A DNA stretch of 64,000 bases from Paraburkholderia panacisoli (GTDB taxonomy: Bacteria; Pseudomonadota; Gammaproteobacteria; Burkholderiales; Burkholderiaceae), in the NCBI RefSeq assembly GCF_008369935.1, contig NZ_VTUZ01000015.1:62001-126000 (forward strand). Reading direction: 5' to 3'. The notes below the pieces were generated by a model, which had not been told where the DNA came from, ran no database searches, and was given only the letters and a program-made list of their open reading frames with translations. A program made the translations under genes and the position numbers. Shown in pieces: positions 16,932-25,461 of the stretch (positions within the stretch are counted from its first letter, which is position 1; every line of letters starts with the position of its first letter).

Positions 16932-18881
16932 TCACTCCAGCGCCGCAGCAACCAGTTCGGCGACGTCCAGCACTTCCGGACGCGGCCCCACCACGCCTTC
17001 GAGCATCGCCGTGCAATTCGGGCAGCCCACCGCGACGATCTCCGCGCCGGTGGCGCGCGCGTCGTCGATGCGGATATCCGGAATGCGCCGCTTGCCCGGA
17101 ATATCGGTCAACGGCGCGCCACCGCCACCGCCGCAGCAGCGCCCGCGCATGCCGTTGCGCTCCATCTCCACCACCTTGATGCCGATGCTCTTCAACACGC
17201 GGCGCGGCGCTTCCGTTTCACCGTTATAGCGGCCCAGATAGCACGGGTCGTGATAGGTGATCTTGCGCTCCGTGACCGCGGCGACCGCGCGCGGCGACAG
17301 CTTGCCGCTCGCGATCAGTTCGTCGATCAACGCGGTGTGGTGCTGCACCTCATAGAAGCCGCCCAACGCGCGATACTCGTTGCGCAGGCTATGCAGCACG
17401 TGCGGATCGGCGGTGACGATCTTGCCGAACGAGTACTGCGCCAGCGTTCCGATCAGCTTGTGCGCGAGCTGCTGGAAAGTCGCTTCGTCGCCGAGACGCC
17501 GGGCCGTGTCGCCGGTATCGGTTTCGACGCCGCCCAGCACCGCATAGTCGATGCCCGCGCGGTTCAGCACCTTGACCAGCGCGCGCAGCGTGCGCTGATA
17601 GCGCATGTCGAACGCGCCTTCGCCGGCAATCAGCAACACGTCCACGCGGCGTCCCGGCTGCGCGACCTGCACCTGCAGATCGACCGCCCAGTCATAACGC
17701 GCGCCGATGTCGTAGCCGTTCGCGCTGCCGGTCTCGCGCAGATTCGCTAGAGTGAGCGGCCCCTTGCCCGGCACCCTGCCTTCGACCAGCGTCTGATTGC
17801 GCCGCATGTCGACGATCGCGTCGACGTGCTCGATCAGCATCGGGCACTCCTGCACGCAAGCGCGGCAGGTCGTGCAGGACCAGAGCGTGTCCGCTTCGAT
17901 CAGGCTCGAAATCAGCGGCTTGCCGGGCGCGCCGGCATGCTTGCCGATCGCGATGCCGGGCGTCGGGCTGCCTGCATAGTCGGCATCCGTGCCGCCGACC
18001 ATGCCTGTCACCAGATCCTGAATCAGCTTCTTCGGATTCAGCGGCTGGCCGGCGGCGAACGCGGGACATGCCGCCTCGCACTTGCCGCATTGCACGCACG
18101 CGTCGAAACCGAGCAACTGGTTCCAGCGAAATTCGACCGGCTTGCCGACGCCATACTCCTTTGCGTCGAGCAGCGGCGTCTTCAACGCGGTAGGCGGCAC
18201 CGTATCGTGGCCCGAGCGGCCGGTGCGTTCGCTGCGATCATTGCGTTCGCGGTGGTCGGCGAAGCGCTCCTGGCGCGGATGAAACGCAAGGTGCAGCAGA
18301 CCCGCGAGCGCATGCTTCATCGGACCGCCGCGCGCCGCGCCGAACGTCATCGTGAAGGCGCCCGCCGCGATCAGCAGCGCGACGACCACCGCGAGCGCGC
18401 CCGACATCGCAGCCGCGGGCAGCACGATGAACAGCGCAAGCCCGAGCGCGAACGACCCGAGCAGCAACGGCAGCTGATCCCATGGCCCGCGCGAGAGCCG
18501 CGCCGGTACCGCCTTCGCGCTATGCCGGCGGCGCCAGACGAACACCGCGCCTGCCAGCATCACCAGCGCGGCCAGCAGGATCAGTTTGTCGAGCCACGGC
18601 GAGTAGATCGCGAGGCCGTAATTGACGAACACCAGCGCCATTGCGAGGATCGCTCCGCCGGCGGTGGCGACGTGCGTTCTCGCGATGTACGGGTCGCGCG
18701 CCACCACGTGATGCAGGTCGACGAAGTAACGTTTCGGAATCGACAGCAGATTGGTCCAGCCGTAGGCGCCCGCCGCGGTCGCGCGGCCTTCGCGCCAGTA
18801 AGCGGCGCGTTTCGCGAGCGCGAACGCGAGTCCGGCTACCGACATCCACAGCAGGACGGTGATGACAAACACGGGGCTCAT
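16932..18881 (-). CDS. dgcB: Dimethylglycine demethylase subunit DgcB (membrane Fe-S oxidoreductase)
   Basis: The chosen start (18881) gives 649 residues. Transmembrane helices lie at about 3-24, 73-92, 98-116, 138-157 and 160-182. Two 4Fe-4S motifs follow: Cys262/265/268/272 and Cys336/339/342/346. Two CCG-type domains come next, with HDPCYLGR and RCCGGGGG. The layout is that of HdrD/GlcF-like quinone-linked electron carriers. DgcB partners DgcA in oxidising dimethylglycine to sarcosine plus formaldehyde. It starts 2 bp after dgcA ends. Confidence 0.9.
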   Translation of the reverse strand: MSPVFVITVLLWMSVAGLAFALAKRAAYWREGRATAAGAYGWTNLLSIPKRYFVDLHHVVARDPYIARTHVATAGGAILAMALVFVNYGLAIYSPWLDKLILLAALVMLAGAVFVWRRRHSAKAVPARLSRGPWDQLPLLLGSFALGLALFIVLPAAAMSGALAVVVALLIAAGAFTMTFGAARGGPMKHALAGLLHLAFHPRQERFADHRERNDRSERTGRSGHDTVPPTALKTPLLDAKEYGVGKPVEFRWNQLLGFDACVQCGKCEAACPAFAAGQPLNPKKLIQDLVTGMVGGTDADYAGSPTPGIAIGKHAGAPGKPLISSLIEADTLWSCTTCRACVQECPMLIEHVDAIVDMRRNQTLVEGRVPGKGPLTLANLRETGSANGYDIGARYDWAVDLQVQVAQPGRRVDVLLIAGEGAFDMRYQRTLRALVKVLNRAGIDYAVLGGVETDTGDTARRLGDEATFQQLAHKLIGTLAQYSFGKIVTADPHVLHSLRNEYRALGGFYEVQHHTALIDELIASGKLSPRAVAAVTERKITYHDPCYLGRYNGETEAPRRVLKSIGIKVVEMERNGMRGRCCGGGGGAPLTDIPGKRRIPDIRIDDARATGAEIVAVGCPNCTAMLEGVVGPRPEVLDVAELVAAALE

Positions 18882-18883
18882 CG

Positions 18884-20947
18884 TCAGAAATCCTTGCAAA
18901 GACGCAGCGCGTCGTAGATCGCGCCGTGAATGTTGTGCATCGAAATGCAGTCGCCGACGCGAAACAGCAGGAAGCGGCCGTTGCCGAGCTCTTCGCCGAG
19001 CCACGGCTGCGGCTCGGACGCGAACAGCTTGTGCACGTCCACTTGCCCACGGTTGAGCGACTCCGGCTTGAGCGTCCAGTAAAGCTGATCGTTCGGCGTG
19101 CTGCCGTTTTCAATCACCACCTGATCGACCGCGCGCTCTTCCTGCTCCTCGGTGTACTCGTTGCGGATCACGGCGATCTTCTTGCCATCTTCCTCGTAGA
19201 CCTTGTCGAGCCAGTAGTTCGGCGTATGGATCACGCCCTGCGCGTAGAGCCGCCGGTAGAAGATCGGGAACGTGGTGCCGCCGACGTCGTCGGCGACCTT
19301 CACGTCGGGGGTCACGATCTCGACGTTCGAGCCGCGGCCCGCCATGAAATCGGCGACGCCCGCACCGGCATGTGTGCTGACGCCGTCGTACACGAGCACG
19401 TTCTTGCCCGGCTCGACCTTGCCCGACAGCACGTCCCACGAACTCACCGCCAGGCCGTCCGCGACACCCCACGCCGCCACTTGCGACGTGAACGCCGAGC
19501 CGCCCGTCGCGAGCACGACGATGTCCGGCTTCTCGGCCATGATGGTTTTCTCGTCGGCGGCGACACCGAGACGCCGTTCGACGCCGAGGCGCTTCGTCTC
19601 CATGTCGAACCAGCGCACGATGCCCGCCATCTGTTCGCGTTGCGGCGCTTTTGCTGCCAGCATGATCTGGCCGCCCACGTAGTCGTTCTTCTCGAACAAC
19701 ACTACGTCGTGACCGCGCGACTTCGCCACGCGTGCAGCCTCGAGTCCGGCCGGACCCGCGCCGACCACGACGACCTTGCGCTTCGGCCCGCGCGTCTTCG
19801 CGATCACATGCGGCATGGTCGCTTCGCGCGAGGTCGCGGCGTTCTGCACGCACAGCACGTCGAGCCCGTTGTATTGCCGGTCGATGCAGTAGTTCGCGCC
19901 GACGCACTGCTTGATCTCATCCTCGCGGCCGTCGCGGATCTTGATGACCATATGCGGATCGGCGATCTGCGCGCGCGTCATGCCGACCAGATCGACCATG
20001 CCGCTCGCCAGCAGCCGCTCGGCCTGCCCCGCGTCGCGAATGCTCTGCGCGTGCATCACCGGCAGCTTCACCACCGACTTGATGCCGGCCGCGAGATGCA
20101 CGAACGGCTCGGGCGGCAGCGCCATCGGCGGCATGCAGTTGGCGAGCGTGTTGTGCGTGTCCGCGCCCGAGCCGATCACGCCGAGGTAATCGATCAGACC
20201 AGTTTCGCTCATCGCCTGGGCGATTTCTTTGAGTTGTTCGTGATCGAGCCCGTCCTCATGGAACTCGTCGCCACACATGCGCAGGCCCACGCAGAAGTCC
20301 GCACCCACCGCCGCGCGCACCGCGTTCAGCACTTCGGTACCGAAACGCAGACGGTTTTCGAGCGAACCGCCCCATTCGTCGGTGCGGAAATTGGTGCGCG
20401 GACTCCAGAACTGATCGATCAGATGCTGGTGCGCGGCGGAGATTTCGATGCCGTCCATGCCCGCCTCCTTCACGCGTTTCGCGGCCGCCGCGAAGTCGTC
20501 GATGATGCGGCGAATCTCCTCCACTTCGATGATCTTCGCGTTGCCGCGATGCACCGGCTCACGCACGCCCGACGGCGACATCAGATGCGGCCAGTGCTCG
20601 CCGTGAAACGCCGAGCGGCGTCCCATGTGGGTGGCCTGGATCATGATCTTCGCGCCGTGCGCATGCATCGCTTCGGCAAGCCGCGCGAGCGGGTCGATGA
20701 TCCTGTCGGTCGACAGATTCACCGACTTCCACCAGCCTTGCGGGCTGTCGATCGACACCGGGCTCGAACCGCCGCACACCGCAAGCCCGACGCCGCCCTT
20801 GGCCTTTTCCTCGTAGTAGCGGATATAACGGTCGCCGGGCAAGCCGCCCGGCTCCGCATAAACTTCCGCGTGCGCGGTGCTGACGATGCGGTTGCGCAAG
20901 GTCAGCTTGTTCAGCGTGAGCGGTTTGAAAAGGTTCGGGTAACGCAT
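18884..20947 (-). CDS. dgcA: Dimethylglycine demethylase subunit DgcA (OYE-type flavoprotein)
   Basis: The 687-residue protein combines an old-yellow-enzyme FMN barrel (about 1-340), a 4Fe-4S site (CVGANYC followed by VLC about ten residues on) and a C-terminal FAD/NAD dinucleotide-binding region starting VVVVGAGPAGLEAARVA. This is the trimethylamine/dimethylamine-dehydrogenase architecture. Within this operon the substrate is expected to be dimethylglycine. It directly precedes dgcB and follows the DUF5943 gene by 81 bp. Confidence 0.92.
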   Translation of the reverse strand: MRYPNLFKPLTLNKLTLRNRIVSTAHAEVYAEPGGLPGDRYIRYYEEKAKGGVGLAVCGGSSPVSIDSPQGWWKSVNLSTDRIIDPLARLAEAMHAHGAKIMIQATHMGRRSAFHGEHWPHLMSPSGVREPVHRGNAKIIEVEEIRRIIDDFAAAAKRVKEAGMDGIEISAAHQHLIDQFWSPRTNFRTDEWGGSLENRLRFGTEVLNAVRAAVGADFCVGLRMCGDEFHEDGLDHEQLKEIAQAMSETGLIDYLGVIGSGADTHNTLANCMPPMALPPEPFVHLAAGIKSVVKLPVMHAQSIRDAGQAERLLASGMVDLVGMTRAQIADPHMVIKIRDGREDEIKQCVGANYCIDRQYNGLDVLCVQNAATSREATMPHVIAKTRGPKRKVVVVGAGPAGLEAARVAKSRGHDVVLFEKNDYVGGQIMLAAKAPQREQMAGIVRWFDMETKRLGVERRLGVAADEKTIMAEKPDIVVLATGGSAFTSQVAAWGVADGLAVSSWDVLSGKVEPGKNVLVYDGVSTHAGAGVADFMAGRGSNVEIVTPDVKVADDVGGTTFPIFYRRLYAQGVIHTPNYWLDKVYEEDGKKIAVIRNEYTEEQEERAVDQVVIENGSTPNDQLYWTLKPESLNRGQVDVHKLFASEPQPWLGEELGNGRFLLFRVGDCISMHNIHGAIYDALRLCKDF

Positions 20948-21028
20948 CGCGATCGACCTCGGAATGGATAGGCTAGTTGCGCTCTGCCGTGCTTGCGTGG
21001 ATTGCGCGGGGTTGCGACAGCCGCCGCG

Positions 21029-21565
21029 TCAGGACGCGAGCGGCGACACTTCGAACACGCAATGCGCGTGGCCTTCCGCCGCGCAGCGCGCTTCTCTCGA
21101 ATGCGACGGCGGCCCTTTGCGCGCGGCGTCCGGCGCGGTGTCGTTGACCCAGTCCATCGCGCCCGCGAACCAGCCGGCGAACATATAGCAGAGCTTGCCG
21201 ACCTTGCCCGGCTGCGCGAGCACGAACGACGAATGATGCAGTTCGATGCGGGCGCGCGAATTCTGCGGATCCGCTTCGGTAATCGTGAAGATCCCCCAGC
21301 CGCGTTGCGACAGACGCTTCAGGTAGTGCTCGAAAACCGCCATGCCGCTGATGCCGTGCTGTTTGGCTTCCTTGTCGCACCAGAAATACGCGGACTTGTA
21401 GCCGGCCTTGTAGAGAATCTCCGCATACGCATCGAGGCCGAGCGCTTCTTCGACGGCGGTGTGATTGTTGGTGAAGAAATGGCGCGGCACGTAGAGCATC
21501 GGCAGCGCGTCGGTGGTCCAGACGCCGGTGTTCGCGTCGACGTCGATAGGCAGTTGGGGTTGCAT
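21029..21565 (-). CDS. DUF5943/V4R-like protein of unknown function in the betaine operon
   Basis: This 178-residue soluble protein has no signal or membrane segment. Its C-terminus has the pattern of V4R (4-vinyl-reductase-like) small-molecule-binding domains: Cys161-x-A-x-G-His166-x-x-Cys169-x-F. Further cysteines are at 63 and 126. It lies between the M19-family gene and dgcA, as does the equivalent gene in Pseudomonas betaine clusters (from memory). A role as metal- or ligand-binding partner of the pathway is inferred from conserved context only. Confidence 0.8.
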   Translation of the reverse strand: MQPQLPIDVDANTGVWTTDALPMLYVPRHFFTNNHTAVEEALGLDAYAEILYKAGYKSAYFWCDKEAKQHGISGMAVFEHYLKRLSQRGWGIFTITEADPQNSRARIELHHSSFVLAQPGKVGKLCYMFAGWFAGAMDWVNDTAPDAARKGPPSHSREARCAAEGHAHCVFEVSPLAS

Positions 21566-21607
21566 GTGGGGACTCCGTTTTATGTGCTTGATCGGGTGGC
21601 TGAACGC

Positions 21608-22579
21608 TCAGACTTTCCAGACTTCGCCGAACACCCGCACCCAGTTTTCGCCCATGATCTTTTTGATGCGCGTTTCGCTCCAGCCGGCGCGCTGCATCGC
21701 GGCGGTCAGATTCGGAAACTCGCCGATCGTGCGGATGCCTTCGGGATTCACGACCTTGCCGAAGTTCGTCAGTTGGCGGTAACGGCCCTTGTCGTGCGTG
21801 ATCCAGTCGAAGAACTCGGTGCTGTAGCCTTGTGTGAAGTCCGTGCCGATGCCCACCTGGTCTTCGCCGATCAGATTCACCACGTAGTCGATCGCCTCGA
21901 TATAGTCGTCGACGGTGGCGTCGGGGCCGCGCTTGAGGAACGGCGCGAACATCGTCACGCCGACGAAACCGCCGGCGTCGGCAATCTCTTTCAATTGCTC
22001 GTCGCTCTTGTTGCGCGGATGCTCTTTCAGCCCCGACGGGCAGCAATGCGAATAGCACACCGGCTTGTTCGACGCGGCGATCGCTTCGGACGAGGTCTTG
22101 CCGCCCACATGCGACAGATCGACCATGATGCCGACGCGGTTCATCTCCTGGATCACTTCGCGGCCATAGCCGGACAGGCCGCCGTCGCGTTCGTAGCAGC
22201 CGGTGCCCACGAGGTTCTGCGTGTTGTAGCAAAGCTGCACCACGTTCACGCCGAGGTCCTTGAACGCCTCGATATAGCCGAGGTTGTCTTCGAACGCGTG
22301 CGCGTTCTGGAAGCCGAAGATGATGCCGGTTTTGTTTTCCTTCTTCGCGCGGAAGATGTCGTCGGTGGTGCGCACCAGCGTGAGAATCTCGCCGTACTCG
22401 CGAATCTGCTGCTTCATTTCGGCGATGTTGTCGACGGTCTTCTGGAAGCTCTCCCACACCGAGACCGTGCAGTTCACCGCGGTCACACCGCCCTTGCGCA
22501 TGTCCTCGAACACGGAGCGCTCGAACTTCGAAATGTTCAGACCGTCGATGATGATGCTGTTGTCGTGCAAAGTGCTCAT
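21608..22579 (-). CDS. M19 (membrane dipeptidase)-family protein with altered metal site
   Basis: The 323-residue protein has the renal-dipeptidase TIM-barrel fold. VDLSHVGGKTS (His157) and CYSHCCPSG (His178) match two of the family's zinc ligands. The usual N-terminal DGHND motif reads DGLNI at residues 12-16, and the usual bridging Glu appears as Gln91 (GFQNA). Three of five ligands of the binuclear site are therefore replaced. Classical dipeptidase activity is doubtful. The gene starts 18 bp after glyA and precedes the DUF5943 gene by 42 bp, so it belongs to the betaine operon. Confidence 0.85.
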   Translation of the reverse strand: MSTLHDNSIIIDGLNISKFERSVFEDMRKGGVTAVNCTVSVWESFQKTVDNIAEMKQQIREYGEILTLVRTTDDIFRAKKENKTGIIFGFQNAHAFEDNLGYIEAFKDLGVNVVQLCYNTQNLVGTGCYERDGGLSGYGREVIQEMNRVGIMVDLSHVGGKTSSEAIAASNKPVCYSHCCPSGLKEHPRNKSDEQLKEIADAGGFVGVTMFAPFLKRGPDATVDDYIEAIDYVVNLIGEDQVGIGTDFTQGYSTEFFDWITHDKGRYRQLTNFGKVVNPEGIRTIGEFPNLTAAMQRAGWSETRIKKIMGENWVRVFGEVWKV

Positions 22580-22597
22580 CGTTTGCTCCACGCGGAC

Positions 22598-23872
22598 TCA
22601 GTAAATGGGGAAGCGCTCGCACAGCGCGAAAATCTCGCGGCGCACGCGTTGTTCGGTGGCGGCATCGCCTTGCGGGTGGTCGCGCAGCGCGTCGAGCACC
22701 TCGACGATCAGCCGCCCGATATCGCGGAACTCGCTCGCGCCGAAGCCGCGCGTCGTGCCCGCCGGCGTGCCGAGGCGGATGCCGGACGTGACCGTGGGCT
22801 TTTCGGTGTCGAACGGAATGCCGTTCTTGTTGCAGGTGATGCCCGCGCGTTCCAGCGCCTGCTCGACCTGATTGCCCTTCAGGCCCTTGGGCCGCAGATC
22901 GACCAGCAGCAGATGGTTGTCGGTGCCGCCCGTCACCAGGTCGACGCCCCCTGCCTTCAGCACATCACCGAGCGCCTGCGCATTGGCGAGCACGTTGTCG
23001 ATGTAGGTCTTGAAGCCGGGTTGCAGCGCCTCGCCGAACGCCACCGCCTTGCCGGCGATCACGTGCATCAGCGGGCCGCCTTGCAGGCCGGGGAACACCG
23101 CCGAGTTGATCTTCTTCGCGATGTCTTCGTCATTCGTCAGCACAAAGCCGCCGCGCGGGCCGCGCAAGGTCTTGTGCGTGGTCGACGTGACCACGTGTGC
23201 GTACTCGACCGGATTCGCATGACGCCCCGCTGCGATCACACCGGCGATGTGCGCCATGTCCACCATCAGTTTCGCGCCCACGCTGTCGGCAATTGCACGC
23301 AGCCGTGCGAAATCCAGCGCGCGCGGATAAGCCGAGAAGCCGGCGATCAGCAGTGCGGGTCGGTGCTGTTGCGCGAGCGCCTCGATCTGCTCGTAGTCGA
23401 TCAGCATCGATTCGCGCCTGACACCGTATTGCACCGCGTTGAACCACTTGCCCGACAACGCAGGCTTCGCACCGTGCGTGAGGTGGCCGCCCGCGTCGAG
23501 CGACATGCCGAGCACCGTGTCGCCCGGCTTGAGCAGCGCGAGCATCACCGCGCCGTTGGCCTGCGCGCCGGAGTGCGGCTGCACGTTGGCGAACTTGGCA
23601 CTGAACAACTGCTTGATGCGATCGAGCGCCAGCGTCTCGATCACGTCCGCGTATTCGCAACCGCCGTAGTAACGTTTGCCCGGATACCCTTCCGCGTACT
23701 TGTTGGTCAGCACCGAGCCTTGCGCTTCGAGCACCGCGCGCGACACGATGTTTTCCGACGCGATCAGCTCGACTTGCGACTGCTGACGTTCCAGCTCTTT
23801 CAGAATGGCGCCTCGCACCGCCGTATCGCGCGCGGCCAGCGAGTCGTGGAAGAAAGGATTCGGGTTCGACAT
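22598..23872 (-). CDS. glyA: Serine hydroxymethyltransferase GlyA
   Basis: The start at 23872 gives 424 residues, a normal SHMT length. Recognisable elements are ELIASENIVSRAVLEAQGS, YAEGYPGKRYYGGCEY, the substrate region QPHSGAQAN and the PLP-lysine motif VVTSTTHKTLRGPRGG. It converts glycine plus 5,10-methylene-THF to serine. As the first gene of the operon it links sarcosine-derived glycine to SdaA. It is probably a catabolic paralogue in addition to a housekeeping copy elsewhere. Confidence 0.95.
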   Translation of the reverse strand: MSNPNPFFHDSLAARDTAVRGAILKELERQQSQVELIASENIVSRAVLEAQGSVLTNKYAEGYPGKRYYGGCEYADVIETLALDRIKQLFSAKFANVQPHSGAQANGAVMLALLKPGDTVLGMSLDAGGHLTHGAKPALSGKWFNAVQYGVRRESMLIDYEQIEALAQQHRPALLIAGFSAYPRALDFARLRAIADSVGAKLMVDMAHIAGVIAAGRHANPVEYAHVVTSTTHKTLRGPRGGFVLTNDEDIAKKINSAVFPGLQGGPLMHVIAGKAVAFGEALQPGFKTYIDNVLANAQALGDVLKAGGVDLVTGGTDNHLLLVDLRPKGLKGNQVEQALERAGITCNKNGIPFDTEKPTVTSGIRLGTPAGTTRGFGASEFRDIGRLIVEVLDALRDHPQGDAATEQRVRREIFALCERFPIY

Positions 23873-24339
23873 GGAAGGTCCGTGGGGTGGTTGACGAAAG
23901 TCCGGTTGCGGCGCCTGAAGCGTTGCTGCGCCGGTGTCTGCATTGCATCTATTCTTGACGCTCGCCCCGCGCGTCAATTTACGAATTCAGACGTGTTCTT
24001 TACCTTTTCCGCCATCCGCGTCCTTTTTCGACAAGTCGGCATGAACAAGCCGCGGCGCGACCGCTCGGCGACGAATAGCGCGACCCGATATAACGAATGA
24101 AATGCTCAATAAACGCCGGGTATTTGCTGCACTGCGACTGATCGCCGTGCGCTCTTCGAGTGCGCCGCACGCGTCCAGCGGCGCCGTTCTGGTGCTGGTT
24201 GTTTAGCTATCCAAGCTGTTTCTCCGCCAACCGAGGGTTTAGCCCGATGGCACGCTAGTTGCGCTACTGCTCAGAATTGAAGGAGTCGCCGCTCCCCACG
24301 GCGACGCGACATTACAGGTTCGAAGGAATCAATCCCCCC
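23873..24339. other. Divergent regulatory region between glyA operon and gbdR-like gene
   Basis: No credible gene lies in this 467-bp stretch. It holds the promoter of the long betaine operon (minus) and a sigma54-type promoter for the regulator (plus). An inverted repeat TTGACGC-N9-GCGTCAA (23955-23961 and 23971-23977) overlaps a minus-strand promoter candidate with -35 TTGACG and -10 GAATAG spaced 17 bp. The repeat is a possible operator. Confidence 0.5.
24248..24262 (+). promoter_or_regulatory. Sigma54 (-24/-12) promoter of the gbdR-like regulator
   Basis: The sequence TGGCACGCTAGTTGC matches the sigma54 consensus TGGCACG-N4-TTGC at every specified base, with GG and GC separated by ten bases. 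It lies 78 bp upstream of the chosen start codon and points towards it. Activation would require an enhancer-binding protein such as NtrC, linking betaine catabolism to nitrogen or carbon status. Confidence 0.75.
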
Positions 24340-25335
24340 ATGTCCACCGATCGCATTGCGTCGTTGTCGCACTTCGCCTTCATGCCGGTTCCCAACTTCA
24401 CGATGATCGCGTTCACCAACGCGATCGAAGTGCTGCGCATGGCGAACTATCTGACGGGGCAAACCGTTTACCGCTGGTCGATCGTGAGCCCCGAAGGCGG
24501 TCCGGTCGCCGCGAGCAACGGCCTGTCGGTCGACACCGCTCCCGTCGAAGGCGTCGGCCTGCCAGACATCGTGTTCGTGGTCGGCGGCATCGACGTGCAG
24601 CACTCGACCACGCCTGCCCACCTGACGGCGCTGCGCCGTTTCGCGCGCATGGGCAGCATGCTCGGCAGCCTGTGCACCGGCACCTATGCGCTCGCACGCG
24701 CCGGCTTGCTGGCCGGTTACGCGTGCGCGATTCACTGGGAGAACATGTCGGCGCTGAAGGAAGAGTTTCCCGACACCCGCTTTCTGAAAGAGCTGTTCGT
24801 GGTCGACCGCGATCGCGTCACCTGCACCGGCGGCGTCGCGCCGCTCGACATGATGCTGAACCTGATCACGCCGCGCGTCGGCACGGCACGCGTCACGCAG
24901 ATCGCCGAGCAGTTCATCGTCGAACATGTGCGCGACACCAGCGCGCAACAGAAAATGCCGCTCGTCGCGCGGCTCGGCTCGGCCAACAAGTCGCTGTTCG
25001 AAGTGATCTCGCTGATGGAGAACAACATCGAAGAGCCGCTGTCGCGCGAAGAACTCGCGCGGCTCGCAGGGATGTCGCAACGGCAATTGCAGCGGCTGTT
25101 CCGCGAACATCTGGGGATGACACCCACGCACTACTATCTGACGCTGCGTTTGCGGCGCGCGCGCGAACTGCTGCTGCAGACCGACATGTCGATCATGCAC
25201 ATCACGATGGCTTGCGGCTTCCAGTCCGCGTGCCATTTCTCGAAGAGCTATCGCGACGCTTTCGGCACGGCGCCCACGCGCGAGCGGCGCAAGCAGACGC
25301 CGTCGCTTGCGCCGGTACCGACTCTGGCGGCTTGA
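24340..25335 (+). CDS. gbdR: GbdR-like AraC/GlxA-family transcriptional activator
   Basis: The 331-residue protein has an N-terminal GATase-1/DJ-1-like sensor domain (about 10-180, with the nucleophile-elbow-like LCTGTYALARAG) and a C-terminal AraC double helix-turn-helix (about 225-320, with LARLAGMSQRQLQRLFREH and ITMACGFQSACHFSKSYR). It is divergent from the glyA-dgc-gbc operon, the position of GbdR, which senses betaine/dimethylglycine and activates such operons. The start at 24340 follows AAGGA. Two further paralogues lie at 34.2 and 35.3 kb, so assignment as GbdR rests mainly on position. Confidence 0.82.
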   Translation: MSTDRIASLSHFAFMPVPNFTMIAFTNAIEVLRMANYLTGQTVYRWSIVSPEGGPVAASNGLSVDTAPVEGVGLPDIVFVVGGIDVQHSTTPAHLTALRRFARMGSMLGSLCTGTYALARAGLLAGYACAIHWENMSALKEEFPDTRFLKELFVVDRDRVTCTGGVAPLDMMLNLITPRVGTARVTQIAEQFIVEHVRDTSAQQKMPLVARLGSANKSLFEVISLMENNIEEPLSREELARLAGMSQRQLQRLFREHLGMTPTHYYLTLRLRRARELLLQTDMSIMHITMACGFQSACHFSKSYRDAFGTAPTRERRKQTPSLAPVPTLAA

Positions 25336-25370
25336 GGCGAGCGGTCCGGCTGGGCGTTTTTCTTCGCCAT

Positions 25371-25408
25371 AAAAAATAAACGCGCTGAACGGATCTCCGC
25401 TCAGCGCG
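25371..25408 (-). terminator. Terminator of the sox/fdhA operon
   Basis: CGCGCTGA (25381-25388) and TCAGCGCG (25401-25408) form an 8-bp stem with a 12-base loop. On the minus strand the stem is followed by TTTATTTTTTA. It lies 53 bp beyond the fdhA stop codon. Confidence 0.8.
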
Positions 25409-25461
25409 TGCGTGGCTATCGCCACGCGGTTGCGTGCATCAGGTCACGCTTCAGCCGGCCA

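Noticed and set aside
20993..24100. A 1035-codon open frame on the plus strand
   Set aside because: It is antisense to glyA, the M19 gene, the DUF5943 gene and the glyA upstream region, is Arg/His-rich and has no domain. It is a GC-rich shadow.
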